Assembly (NCBI RefSeq): GCF_001650405.1
Contig: NZ_LWCU01000001.1
Coordinates: 214,311-278,310 of the forward strand
Direction: 5' to 3'
Source: Microbacterium sp. H83
GTDB lineage: Bacteria > Actinomycetota > Actinomycetes > Actinomycetales > Microbacteriaceae
Length of the DNA stretch: 64,000 bases
Under the pieces are notes generated by a model. The model saw nothing but the letters and a program-made list of their open reading frames with translations, made no database searches and was not told the DNA's origin. The position numbers were made by a program, and so were the translations under genes. Of the stretch, positions 26,386-34,374 are shown piece after piece (position 1 is the stretch's first letter; each line of letters opens with the position of its first letter).

Positions 26386-27279
26386 TCAGAGCAGGAAGAT
26401 GGGGAGCAGGCCCGGATTGTGCGCGTGGACCAGCACGGCGAAGACGACCGCGTCGAAGAGCAGGTGCACGGTGACGACGTAGGCGAGCGAATGCGTGCGG
26501 AAGAAGATGGATCCCTGCAGGAGCGCGAAGGGGATCGTGAGCAGCGGACCCCATTCCCGATAGCCCAGCTCCCACAGGAACGACACGAAGACGACCGCCT
26601 GGAGGACGTTCGCCGTCGCGTCGGGAAAGTGCCTGCGGAGCAGGGCGAACACGGTGCAGATGAAGAAGAGCTCGTCCCAGATGCCGACCGCGCCGACACC
26701 CACGAAGAGACGCGCGATGAGGTCGGGAGTGTCGACCACCGGCCAGTTCTGGTAGACGCCGCTCGTGATGAAGTAGAACGGGAGGATCAGCCAGCCGAGC
26801 ACGAGCACGGCGACCAGCCACCCCCACTGCAGCGGGCCCCAGCGCCGACGGGTCCGCCACGGGAAGCCGATCGCCCGATCCTTGAAGACGAAGCGGGAGA
26901 CGAGGTACGGCACGGCGACGGCGCCGCCGAGCACGATCGTGAAGCGCAGCATCGCGAGGTCATCGAGCTCCGCCTTCAAGGGGATCACGCTGACGATGAG
27001 CATGCCCAGTGCGATGAGCGCGAGGTCGCGCGTGAGCGAGGGCGCGCGACTCTCGCCGACGGCCTCCGGTGAAGGCCCATGTGGGGCGACGCGCACGGCC
27101 TCGAGTGCGGGACGTGCCGCCCGACGCTCCAGGGCCCACGCGACGACGACGCCGACCGCGAGCAGCACCCACCCCAGCCAGGGGGTCTCCAGCACGAAGA
27201 ACGCCGGGGCGGCCGCGCACACCAGCACGGCCGGCAGGAGCTCGATGCGCAGTGCGGTGGTGCGGCCGAGGTCGGTCAC
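26386..27279 (-). CDS. CPBP-like intramembrane protein with altered active-site motif
   Basis: The 297-residue protein has about eight membrane segments and C-terminal ABI/CPBP topology. The first CPBP motif (EExxxR) appears as DELFFICTVFALLRR, with Asp in place of the first Glu; the third (HxxxN/D-type) as VHLLFDAVVF; the middle histidine motif is not clear (FVSFLWELGY). It may be an inactive or divergent CPBP glutamic protease. The GTG at 27279 overlaps the trmB stop as GTGA, so the two are co-translated. The biological link to tRNA methylation, if any, is unknown. Confidence 0.75.
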   Translation of the reverse strand: MTDLGRTTALRIELLPAVLVCAAAPAFFVLETPWLGWVLLAVGVVVAWALERRAARPALEAVRVAPHGPSPEAVGESRAPSLTRDLALIALGMLIVSVIPLKAELDDLAMLRFTIVLGGAVAVPYLVSRFVFKDRAIGFPWRTRRRWGPLQWGWLVAVLVLGWLILPFYFITSGVYQNWPVVDTPDLIARLFVGVGAVGIWDELFFICTVFALLRRHFPDATANVLQAVVFVSFLWELGYREWGPLLTIPFALLQGSIFFRTHSLAYVVTVHLLFDAVVFAVLVHAHNPGLLPIFLL

Positions 27280-28001
27280 CTGCGGGCCCTCCGCCGGTAG
27301 GCGAGATCGCGGATGTCGCGCCCCTTCGCGATCCCCTTGCGCTCGAACGCGGTCATGACGCGACCGTCGAACCGCTCGGCCCAGTCGCCGTCGAACGCCC
27401 GCTCGAACAGCGGATCCTCGTCGAGGACCTCCCGCATCTGCAGGGCGTAGTCCTCCCAGTCCGTGGCCAGGCGCAGGATGCCCCCGTCACGCAGCGCGCG
27501 CGCGGCTGTCGCACCGAATCCGTCCCGCACGAGCCGCCGCTTCGTGTGCTTCTTCTTGTGCCAGGGATCGGGGAAGAAGATCCAGACCTCGGCGGCCGCC
27601 GCCTCGGGCAGGTACGAGGCGAGGACCTCGGGGGCGTTCGCCTCCACGACCCGGAGATTGCGCGCGCCCTCGCGATCGGCGTCGAGCATGGTCCGGGCGA
27701 GTCCCGCCCGGAAGACCTCGACGGCGAGGAAGTCGTCGTCCGGACGCGACGACGCGGCAGCGACGATGGCGTGCCCCTGTCCTGATCCGATCTCGACGTA
27801 CAGGTCCGCGTCGCGGCCGTACTCGTCGACCGGGTGGAGCCTCGCCTCGGGGTGCACGGACGTCCAGGCGACGTCGCGGGGCACATCCAGGAGATAGTGC
27901 GGGCCGAGCTCGTCGAACGCGCGCTCCTGTGCATCGGACATCCGGCCGCTGCGGCGCACGAAGGACACCGGCTCGTCACGGAAGGTGCGGGGTTCGGGCA
28001 T
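27276..28001 (-). CDS. trmB: tRNA (guanine-N7-)-methyltransferase
   Basis: TrmB methylates G46 in the tRNA variable loop. The 241-residue protein shows the SAM-binding VEIGSGQGHAI, the FPDPWHKKKHTKRRL signature with the catalytic Asp, and the C-terminal TAFERKG motif. A TACCCT -10 element at 28008-28013, six bases upstream of the ATG, indicates a leaderless mRNA. It overlaps the CPBP-like gene by four bases. Confidence 0.96.
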   Translation of the reverse strand: MPEPRTFRDEPVSFVRRSGRMSDAQERAFDELGPHYLLDVPRDVAWTSVHPEARLHPVDEYGRDADLYVEIGSGQGHAIVAAASSRPDDDFLAVEVFRAGLARTMLDADREGARNLRVVEANAPEVLASYLPEAAAAEVWIFFPDPWHKKKHTKRRLVRDGFGATAARALRDGGILRLATDWEDYALQMREVLDEDPLFERAFDGDWAERFDGRVMTAFERKGIAKGRDIRDLAYRRRARR

Positions 28002-28043
28002 GCTTCCAGGGTAGTCGGCGAGTGTCGGCGGCCCGACCGCGGT

Positions 28044-28883
28044 TCAGGACGCGGGGGCGGTGACGAAGTCGATCAGCTCTTCGACCCGACCCAGCAGGGC
28101 AGGCTCCAGGTCGCGGTACGTGTGCACCTTCGACAGGATGTGCTGCCACGCCCTCGCCGTGTCGGCCTGGGTCTCGTGCGGCCACCCGAATGCCCGGCAG
28201 ATGCCCGTCTTCCAGTCGATCCCGCGCGGGATCTCCGGCCACTTCGCGATCCCCAGCGCGCGAGGCGTCACGCACTGCCAGACGTCCACGAACGGGTGTC
28301 CGACGATCCGGACGTGCCGGCCGTGCGGTCCGCGGGCGACGGCCTCCGCGATGCGGGTCTCCTTCGAGCCCGCGACCAGGTGATCGACGAGCACGCCGTA
28401 GCGTCGGGTCGCGCTCGGGGGCTCCGCGGCGAGAAGCTCGTCGAGGAGATCGACGCCCTGGAGGAACTCCACGACCACGCCCTCGACACGGAGGTCCGCT
28501 CCCCACACCTTCTCGACGAGCTCCGCGTCGTGCTTCCCCTCGACGAGGATGCGGCTGGGGAGCGCCACGCGCGCACGCTGGTCGCCGACCGCGAACGATC
28601 CGGATGCCGTGCGCCGCGGTCCCTGCGCCTTCGCCGCCGGGGCTGTGAGACGGACCGGGGCTCCGTCGATCAGGAAGCCGCCGCCGAGGGGGAAGAGCCG
28701 TGTGCGTCCCCGTCGATCCTCGAGCGCCACGGTGCCGCCCTGCACTCCGGTCACCGCGCCGCAGTAGCCGTCGTCGGCGACCTCCACGACGAGATCGAGC
28801 TCCGCGGGCACCTGCGGAACCGGCTTCGCCGCGCGCTCTCGCCAGCCCGCGGCGAGCACATCCGATCCGTACCTGTCGTCCAT
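28044..28883 (-). CDS. DUF3097 protein with TOPRIM-like VEGKHD motif
   Basis: The 279-residue protein is a member of DUF3097, a family confined mainly to actinobacteria. The first third is a beta-rich domain (AVTGVQGGTVALEDRRGRT). The second contains RILVEGKHDAELVEKVWG and later VLVDHLVAGSKE, which look like the Glu and Asp motifs of a TOPRIM metal-binding fold. TOPRIM domains cut or join nucleic acids, so a nucleic-acid role is plausible but unproven. A TACGCT -10 element lies seven bases before the ATG. Confidence 0.85.
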   Translation of the reverse strand: MDDRYGSDVLAAGWRERAAKPVPQVPAELDLVVEVADDGYCGAVTGVQGGTVALEDRRGRTRLFPLGGGFLIDGAPVRLTAPAAKAQGPRRTASGSFAVGDQRARVALPSRILVEGKHDAELVEKVWGADLRVEGVVVEFLQGVDLLDELLAAEPPSATRRYGVLVDHLVAGSKETRIAEAVARGPHGRHVRIVGHPFVDVWQCVTPRALGIAKWPEIPRGIDWKTGICRAFGWPHETQADTARAWQHILSKVHTYRDLEPALLGRVEELIDFVTAPAS

Positions 28884-29003
28884 GCCTTCCAGCGTATGTG
28901 TCTCCGCTCAGGGCGAACGGCGATCGGGGCGCCGAAGCTGTCGCGTGTCGGACTCTGTGCATAGACTCGTGCCATGGGGCGGCTGTCTGTCAGAGGTACG
29001 ACG

Positions 29004-31040
29004 ATGAAGACTCGGTGGCTCGCGCTGGCCGCCGTCACGGCGGCTGCGATCGGAGCGCTGGCCGCGTCGCCCGCCTTCGCCACCGATCCCGTCACGCTCG
29101 ATCCCGGGTACGTGACCGACGATGTCGGAGCGCTCAGCGCCGCGGAGAAGGATGCCGTCGAGACGCGACTGCAGACCCTCACCGAGAACTCCTCGGCCGA
29201 TCTGTTCGTGGTGCTCGTCGACGAGTTCACGTCCCCCTCGGACAACGTCGGCTGGGCCGACACCGTGGCCGAGGACAACAACCTGGGTCCTGAGCAGTAT
29301 CTGCTGGCGATCGCGGTCGACGGCCGCAGCTACTACATCTCGGCCGCCGCGGGCGGACCGCTCAGCGACGGGAAGCTCGACGATGTCGAGGAGAAGATCC
29401 AGCCGCTCCTCGCTCAGGAGGACTGGGACGGCGCGATCCTGCTCGCCGCCGACGAGATCCAGGGCGACGGCGGCGCAGGGGCGATCCGGGCGACTCTCAT
29501 CGTCGTCGGCATCGTCGCAGCCGGTCTCCTCGTCTGGCTCGCGGTCGCGCTGATCCGACGCTCCCGCCGGGCCGCCGAGGTCCGGCGTCGCGGCGCCATG
29601 CCGGAGACCCCCGATCCGAACGATCCCTTCTCGACTCTCACCGACGCGCAGGTGCAGACGCAGGCGGGTGCGGCGCTCGTGCAGGCCGACGACGCGATCA
29701 CCTCGAGTCGCGAGGAGCTCGGCTTCGCCGTCGCCCAGTTCGGCGAAGCGGCCACCGCCGAGTTCAGCGGTGCGATCGAGACGGCCACGGCGAAGATGTC
29801 CGAGGCCTTCGATCTGAAGCAGAAGCTCGACGACGAGGTCGAGGATTCCGTGTTCGACCGCCGTGCCTGGCACATCCGCATCATCGGTCTGTGCGACGAG
29901 ATCGACGACGTCCTCGACGACAACACCGAGGCCTTCGACGCCCTGCGCAAGCTCCAGGAGAACGCGCCGCAGGAGCTCGAGCGGGTGCGCGCCGAGCGAC
30001 AGGCCCTGGAGCCGCTCCTCGCCGGTGCCGCGCAGCAGCTCGCCGCGCTCTCCGGGGCGTACGATCAGGCGGCGCTCGCCACCGTCTCGGACAACCCGGC
30101 TCAGGCCGAGGAGCGAGCCGCGCTGGCCGACCGCGCGATCGGGGCGGCGGCGCAGGCCGTCACCGCAGGACGCTCGGGCGAGGCGGCTTTCGCGATCCGC
30201 ACGGCCGAGCAGTCCGTGGCGCAGGCCACTCAGCTCATCCACGCCATCGGCACGCTCGGCCAGGAGCTCGCCGCGATCGAGGCGCAGGCTCAGGCGCTGA
30301 TCGCCGAGCTGCAGACCGATCTGGTCACCGCGCAGCAGCTTCCCGACAGCGGAGGGACCATCGCCGCCGCGGCGAGCGTCACCGCGCAGCAGCTGCAGCG
30401 GGCGCAGGCGAACCTCGCCGGCTCCGCCCGGAGCCCGCAGCTGGTGCTCGAGGCGCTCACCGCGGCGAACACGCAGATCGACAGCGCCATCGCGCAGGGC
30501 ACCGCGGCCGTCGAGCGCGCACGGCGGACGCAGCAGATGCTCGAGCAGACGCTGTCGCAGGCCGGCTCCGAGATCCGCGCGGCGCGCGAGTTCATCGAGA
30601 CGCGCCGCGGCACGGTGGGCTCGACGGCCCGCACGCGGCTGTCGCAGGCCGAGTCGACGTTGACGCAGGCGCTGGATCTCCGCACGTCGAATCCAGACGC
30701 CGCCCTCGCCGACGCGGGTCGCGCCCTCGATCTCGCCCGACAGGCCACGGCGTCGGCGAAGGCCGATGTGACCGCCATGAGCCCGAGCCGCTACGAGAAC
30801 GACGGCTGGGGCGGCGGCGGCATCTTCGGCGGCAGCTCGTCCGGATCCGGACTCGGCGGCGACATCCTCGGCGGCATCATCGGCGGACTCCTGTCCGGCG
30901 GCGGAGGCGGCGGCGGTTCGTCCCGCAGCAGCAGCTGGCGCTCGAGCGGCGGCGGCGGGTTCCGCAGCTCGGGATTCGGCGGAGGCGGTGGCGGCCGCTC
31001 GAGCGGTCGCAGCGGCCGCTCCGGAGGAGGACGCTTCTGA
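29004..31040 (+). CDS. TPM-domain membrane protein with coiled-coil and Gly/Ser-rich tail
   Basis: The 678-residue protein has a signal peptide (cleavage likely after SPAFA, about residue 26), an extracytoplasmic TPM domain (about 30-150, starting DDVGALSAAEKDAVE), one membrane helix (about 165-190), a long helical and partly coiled-coil cytoplasmic region rich in AQ, and a Gly/Ser/Arg tail ending SGGGRF, like YgcG-type proteins. An AGAGG ribosome-binding site supports ATG 29004. A TAGACT -10 (28962-28967) puts +1 exactly on an in-frame ATG at 28974, so a leaderless form ten residues longer is a real alternative. pspA follows after 55 bases, suggesting an envelope-maintenance role. Confidence 0.85.
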   Translation: MKTRWLALAAVTAAAIGALAASPAFATDPVTLDPGYVTDDVGALSAAEKDAVETRLQTLTENSSADLFVVLVDEFTSPSDNVGWADTVAEDNNLGPEQYLLAIAVDGRSYYISAAAGGPLSDGKLDDVEEKIQPLLAQEDWDGAILLAADEIQGDGGAGAIRATLIVVGIVAAGLLVWLAVALIRRSRRAAEVRRRGAMPETPDPNDPFSTLTDAQVQTQAGAALVQADDAITSSREELGFAVAQFGEAATAEFSGAIETATAKMSEAFDLKQKLDDEVEDSVFDRRAWHIRIIGLCDEIDDVLDDNTEAFDALRKLQENAPQELERVRAERQALEPLLAGAAQQLAALSGAYDQAALATVSDNPAQAEERAALADRAIGAAAQAVTAGRSGEAAFAIRTAEQSVAQATQLIHAIGTLGQELAAIEAQAQALIAELQTDLVTAQQLPDSGGTIAAAASVTAQQLQRAQANLAGSARSPQLVLEALTAANTQIDSAIAQGTAAVERARRTQQMLEQTLSQAGSEIRAAREFIETRRGTVGSTARTRLSQAESTLTQALDLRTSNPDAALADAGRALDLARQATASAKADVTAMSPSRYENDGWGGGGIFGGSSSGSGLGGDILGGIIGGLLSGGGGGGGSSRSSSWRSSGGGGFRSSGFGGGGGGRSSGRSGRSGGGRF

Positions 31041-31095
31041 CCCGCCTCGCGATCGCTCACAGACCTCGACTACGACCCTCTGAAAGGAACAACGC

Positions 31096-31839
31096 ATGAC
31101 CAAGCAGTCCATCTTCGGACGTATCTCGACCCTCGTCCGCGCGAACATCAACTCCCTTCTGGACTCTGCGGAAGACCCGCAGAAGATGATCGACCAGCTC
31201 GTCCGCGACTACACGAACAGCATCTCCGACGCCGAGTCCGCGATCGCCGAGACCATCGGCAACCTTCGTCTGCTCGAGCGCGACCACGAGGAAGACGTCC
31301 AGGCGGCGACCGAATGGGGCAACAAGGCTCTCGCGGCGAGCCGCAAGGCCGACGAGATGCGCGGCAGCGGCAACGCCGCGGATGCCGACAAGTTCGACAG
31401 CCTCGCCAAGATCGCGCTGCAGCGCCAGATCAGCGCCGAGCGCGAGGCGACCGGCGCCGAGCCGCAGATCGCGGCGCAGACCGAGATCGTCGACAAGCTC
31501 AAGTCCGGCCTGAACGGCATGAAGGACAAGCTGGGCGAGCTGAAGAACAAGCGCAGCGAGCTCCTCGCCCGCGCCAAGGTGGCCGAGGCGCAGACCAAGG
31601 TGCAGGACGCGGTGTCGTCGATCAACGTCCTCGACCCGACCAGCGAGCTGGGCCGCTTCGAGGACAAGGTCCGTCGCCAGGAGGCGCTCGCTCAGGGCAA
31701 GGCCGAGCTCGCGGCGTCGAGCCTCGACGCGCAGTTCGAGAGCCTCGAGGACCTCGGCGAGCTCACCGAGGTCGAGGCGCGCCTCGCCGAGCTCAAGGCC
31801 GGGGGCTCCGCGCCGCGTCAGGCGATCGAAGGCTCCTGA
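31096..31839 (+). CDS. pspA: PspA/IM30 family membrane-stress protein
   Basis: The 247-residue protein is almost entirely helical: MTKQSIFGRISTLVRANINSLLD forms the amphipathic membrane-contact helix, DPQKMIDQLVRDY is the family signature, and long coiled-coil segments follow to about residue 220. PspA/Vipp1-type proteins are ESCRT-III-like and shield damaged membranes. A GAAAGGA ribosome-binding site precedes the ATG. With the TPM protein upstream it probably forms an operon ended by the hairpin at 31847. No phage-shock regulator (clgR, pspF) is nearby. Confidence 0.93.
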   Translation: MTKQSIFGRISTLVRANINSLLDSAEDPQKMIDQLVRDYTNSISDAESAIAETIGNLRLLERDHEEDVQAATEWGNKALAASRKADEMRGSGNAADADKFDSLAKIALQRQISAEREATGAEPQIAAQTEIVDKLKSGLNGMKDKLGELKNKRSELLARAKVAEAQTKVQDAVSSINVLDPTSELGRFEDKVRRQEALAQGKAELAASSLDAQFESLEDLGELTEVEARLAELKAGGSAPRQAIEGS

Positions 31840-31846
31840 TCCACCC

Positions 31847-31882
31847 GCGGATGCCCCGGACGATCACGTCCGGGGCATCCGC
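31847..31882 (+). terminator. Strong hairpin after pspA
   Basis: GCGGATGCCCCGGACG and CGTCCGGGGCATCCGC pair perfectly (16 bp) around ATCA and are followed by TCTT. It starts eight bases after the pspA stop and ends 22 bases before the arginase-like gene, so it ends pspA transcription or attenuates read-through. Confidence 0.88.
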
Positions 31883-31904
31883 TCTTCCGCAGCTGGAGGC
31901 ACTC

Positions 31905-32708
31905 ATGGTGCGATTCCTCGTGGTTCCGCAGTGGCAGGGCTCTCCCGCTGCGCGCGCGATGCTCCTGATGGACGGCGCATCGGCCATCGCCGGCGACCTG
32001 CCCCGTGCGGCGACGTCGGTGCTCGATGTGCCCATCGAGGCCGGCGAGTCCCTCGGCACCGGGGTGCGCAGGCTCAGTGCGATCCGCCGCACGCGAGAGC
32101 TCGTCGCCGAGAACATGACGACCGACACGGTGGTGATCGGCGGGGACTGCAGCGTCACCGTGGCCGCGCTGGCCTCGCTGCCCGGCGGCACGGACGATCT
32201 CGCGGTCGTCTGGTGCGACGCGCACGGCGACCTCCACACGCCCGACTCCTCGCCCTCCGGCGCCTTCTCCGGTATGGCGCTCCGCGCCGTCCTCGGGGAG
32301 GGCGAACCGCAGCTCGCGCTCTCCCCCGGCATCCCTCGGGAGCGCATCGTCACGGTCGGGATGCGGAACCTCGACGACGACGAGGTCCCGGTGAAGGACG
32401 AGCTCCGCGGCGTGTCCGTGGCCGATCTCGCCGACCCCGATGCACTGGCCGACGCCGTGGCGGCCACCGGTGCCGCCCGGGTCTGGGTGCACATCGATGT
32501 CGACGTGCTCGACCCCTCCGCGATCGCGGGCGTCTCGTCTCCCGCGCCGTTCGGCGTGGCGCCGGCAGACCTCAGCGCATCCATCCGCGCGCTCCGCGCG
32601 CGACTCCCTCTGGCGGGTGCGACGATCGCCGGGTTCGCACCCCGGACCCCGGTCGACGCCGTCGACGACCTCGGTGCCCTGCTGCGACTCGTGGGCGCCG
32701 TCGCATGA
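31905..32708 (+). CDS. Arginase/ureohydrolase family protein with a Cys at the first metal-ligand site
   Basis: The 267-residue protein has the ureohydrolase fold motifs: GGDCS (79-83), DAHGD (105-109) and HIDVDVLDP (196-204). These correspond to the GGDHS, DAHxD and SxDxDxxDP binuclear manganese motifs, except that the first His ligand is Cys82. The substrate (arginine, agmatine, formiminoglutamate or another guanidino compound) cannot be told. A GGAGG ribosome-binding site precedes ATG 31905. It overlaps the next gene by four bases (ATGA), so they are co-translated. Confidence 0.85.
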   Translation: MVRFLVVPQWQGSPAARAMLLMDGASAIAGDLPRAATSVLDVPIEAGESLGTGVRRLSAIRRTRELVAENMTTDTVVIGGDCSVTVAALASLPGGTDDLAVVWCDAHGDLHTPDSSPSGAFSGMALRAVLGEGEPQLALSPGIPRERIVTVGMRNLDDDEVPVKDELRGVSVADLADPDALADAVAATGAARVWVHIDVDVLDPSAIAGVSSPAPFGVAPADLSASIRALRARLPLAGATIAGFAPRTPVDAVDDLGALLRLVGAVA

Positions 32709-33184
32709 GCGACGACTGGCGCCCCGCGGCCGAGAGAGCGCTCGATCACGGAAGACGGCTCGATCGCCGCATCCCCTCCGTCCTCCTCCGCTCGCCGATC
32801 AGTCGCGCCGGGTACTGGTGGGGCACCGCGGTCGGTTGGATGTGGGGGTCGCTGTGGAGCACCGGACCGGTGGAGCGCCGCGGCGGGCTCTGGATCTTCC
32901 AGGGGATGCCGGAATGGACCTTCAACCGAGGCGGCGTGTGCGTGGGCGGCTGCTTCCTGACCGGCAGCAGACGACCGACCGATGCCGTGCTGCGCCACGA
33001 GGCCGTGCACAAGGCGCAGTGGCTCCGCTACGGGATGCTGATGCCGGTCCTCTACCTGATCGCGGGTCGCGACCCGCTGCGCAACCGCTTCGAGATCGAG
33101 GCGGGCCTGGAGGACGGGAACTACGTGCGACGCGGCAGCGGTCAGCGACCGGAGGGCAGCAGCCCGAAGCGCTCCGGCGCGTAG
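32705..33184 (+). CDS. Small conserved protein with HExxH motif
   Basis: The 159-residue protein has a conserved core: GYWWGTAVGWMWGSLWSTG, GLWIFQGMPEWTF, a C-x3-C pair (Cys79, Cys83), then LRHEAVHKAQW with HExxH at 98-102, and RFEIEAGLEDGNY with glutamates at 130 and 132. HExxH plus a downstream Glu is the layout of gluzincin-type zinc peptidases, and the DUF4157-like HExxHxxQ pattern is similar. Related proteins may be labelled Fe-S oxidoreductase in databases, which the sequence does not support. The 3' end overlaps the convergent SIP-domain gene by 43 bases. Confidence 0.72.
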   Translation: MSDDWRPAAERALDHGRRLDRRIPSVLLRSPISRAGYWWGTAVGWMWGSLWSTGPVERRGGLWIFQGMPEWTFNRGGVCVGGCFLTGSRRPTDAVLRHEAVHKAQWLRYGMLMPVLYLIAGRDPLRNRFEIEAGLEDGNYVRRGSGQRPEGSSPKRSGA

Positions 33185-33612
33185 ATCTGCTCTGCGCGCA
33201 CGGCGAGCTCGCCGGTCAGGTGCTCGACGATGTCGGCGGTGCCGAGGTAGCCGCCGAGCAGGGTCACGCGCGTCTCGAACTCGTCGTCGCAGAGCATCTC
33301 GTCGGCCCACGCGCAGGTGGCGCGGGCGAGCGCGAGCCCCGGCGTGCACGAGCGTCCCGTACCCGGGGCACCGGAGCGATCGGCCCGGACCAGCCAGGTG
33401 ACGGTCATCCGCGCAGGGGCGTCGATCACGCCGACGTCGGACTTCTCGGGGACCTCGATGAACACGCGTCCCGAAGCGCACAGGGGCAGCGTGGTCAGGA
33501 ACGCTTCGAGTTCGACCAGCGAGGTCTCGTCGGCCGTGACCAGGTTGTGCGCACGACGACGCGCGGCGCGACGCTCGGCGCGCGTGCTGCGGGTTTCGAG
33601 GGAGGTGCTCAT
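33142..33612 (-). CDS. Stand-alone SIP-domain (siderophore-interacting protein-like) protein
   Basis: The 156-residue protein begins with a basic RAERRAARRR tail and then has the C-terminal half of siderophore-interacting ferric reductases: ADETSLVELEAFLTTLPLCASGRVFIEVPE and VTWLVR. The FAD-binding N-terminal half is missing, so it cannot be a full reductase by itself. The family reduces ferric siderophores in the cytoplasm. The start at 33612 has a GGAGGA ribosome-binding site and a TACGAT -10 (33622-33627). An IdeR/DtxR-like box overlaps the -35 region, which supports iron-limitation control. Confidence 0.8.
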   Translation of the reverse strand: MSTSLETRSTRAERRAARRRAHNLVTADETSLVELEAFLTTLPLCASGRVFIEVPEKSDVGVIDAPARMTVTWLVRADRSGAPGTGRSCTPGLALARATCAWADEMLCDDEFETRVTLLGGYLGTADIVEHLTGELAVRAEQIYAPERFGLLPSGR

Positions 33613-33635
33613 CGTTCCTCCATCGTACACCAGGA

Positions 33636-33654
33636 GAAGGGTTGCCTAACCTTG
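33636..33654 (-). promoter_or_regulatory. IdeR/DtxR-like iron box upstream of the SIP-domain gene
   Basis: GAAGGGTTGCCTAACCTTG matches 13 of 19 positions of the DtxR consensus (TTAGGTTAGCCTAACCTAA), with one half-site (GCCTAACCT) complete. It covers the likely -35 of the SIP gene and also the stop codon of the neighbouring phosphatase gene. Confidence 0.65.
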
Positions 33655-34374
33655 CTCGTCCGGTTCGTCGACGTCGACGAGAGCACGACGCAGATCGATC
33701 AGCTCGGCGTCGGTCATGCCGTTCGCGCGCAGGTAGCCGGCGGCGGAGCCCCATCGCTCGTCGACGCCGTCGAGGAGGGCGCGCATCACCGGTGCGGGCG
33801 ACTGCGTCGCCAGGGCCGCCGCGTGGACGGCCTCGGGATGCTGGTCACGGAGGTATGCGAGGATCCGGCGGGACCGTTCCGGCGGCAGCTGAGACTCCGT
33901 GAGCGCGTAGTCCTCGATGATGGCCTCGCGGTCTGCGCCGACGGCGGCCAGGGCGAGCGCGACGGTGACACCCGTGCGGTCCTTGCCGACGGTGCAGTGG
34001 ATCAGCGTCGGCTCCCCCTTCGCGATGATCCGGATGGCCGCGACGAGACGTTCGGCACTCTCCTCGAGGAGGTGGAGGTACAGGTCGTCGAGGCTGGTGT
34101 CCGCCTCGAAGAAGGAGCGCACCGAGCCGAGGAAGAGCGGGAGGTGGGTGGTGTCCGGCCCTTCGATCTCGGTCGGCTCCGCGGCGACCTCCTCGCCGTC
34201 CCGCAGGTCGACGATGTGCGAGACCCGCCGACGGAGCTCGACCGCTCCCGCCGTCGTCGCAGCGGAGAGCTGGCCGGAGCGCAGCAGCACACCCGATCGG
34301 ATGCGTCCGCCGTCGGCGGGCATCCCACCGACGTCGCGGACGTTGTTGACGCCCTCGATGTCGAGGACGCTCAT
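33646..34374 (-). CDS. Tyrosine/dual-specificity protein phosphatase (PTP-like, Cx5R)
   Basis: The 242-residue protein has the phosphatase loop HCTVGKDRTG (His126, nucleophile Cys127, Arg133) and the N-terminal NVRDVGGMP motif shared with MptpB/LpmA-type lipid and protein phosphatases. KDR in the P-loop is typical of enzymes that act on phosphoinositides as well as phosphotyrosine. It looks cytoplasmic, without a signal peptide. The start ATG at 34374 overlaps the stop of the AhpD-like gene (ATGA), so the two are translationally coupled. Longer upstream extension of the frame is a shadow of that gene. Confidence 0.9.
   Translation of the reverse strand: MSVLDIEGVNNVRDVGGMPADGGRIRSGVLLRSGQLSAATTAGAVELRRRVSHIVDLRDGEEVAAEPTEIEGPDTTHLPLFLGSVRSFFEADTSLDDLYLHLLEESAERLVAAIRIIAKGEPTLIHCTVGKDRTGVTVALALAAVGADREAIIEDYALTESQLPPERSRRILAYLRDQHPEAVHAAALATQSPAPVMRALLDGVDERWGSAAGYLRANGMTDAELIDLRRALVDVDEPDEQG

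Noticed and set aside
30890-31040. Repeat array in the 3' end of the TPM gene
   Set aside because: The GC-rich repeats encode a Gly/Ser/Arg tail in one long frame, typical for the family; it is codon-level low complexity, not a DNA repeat element.
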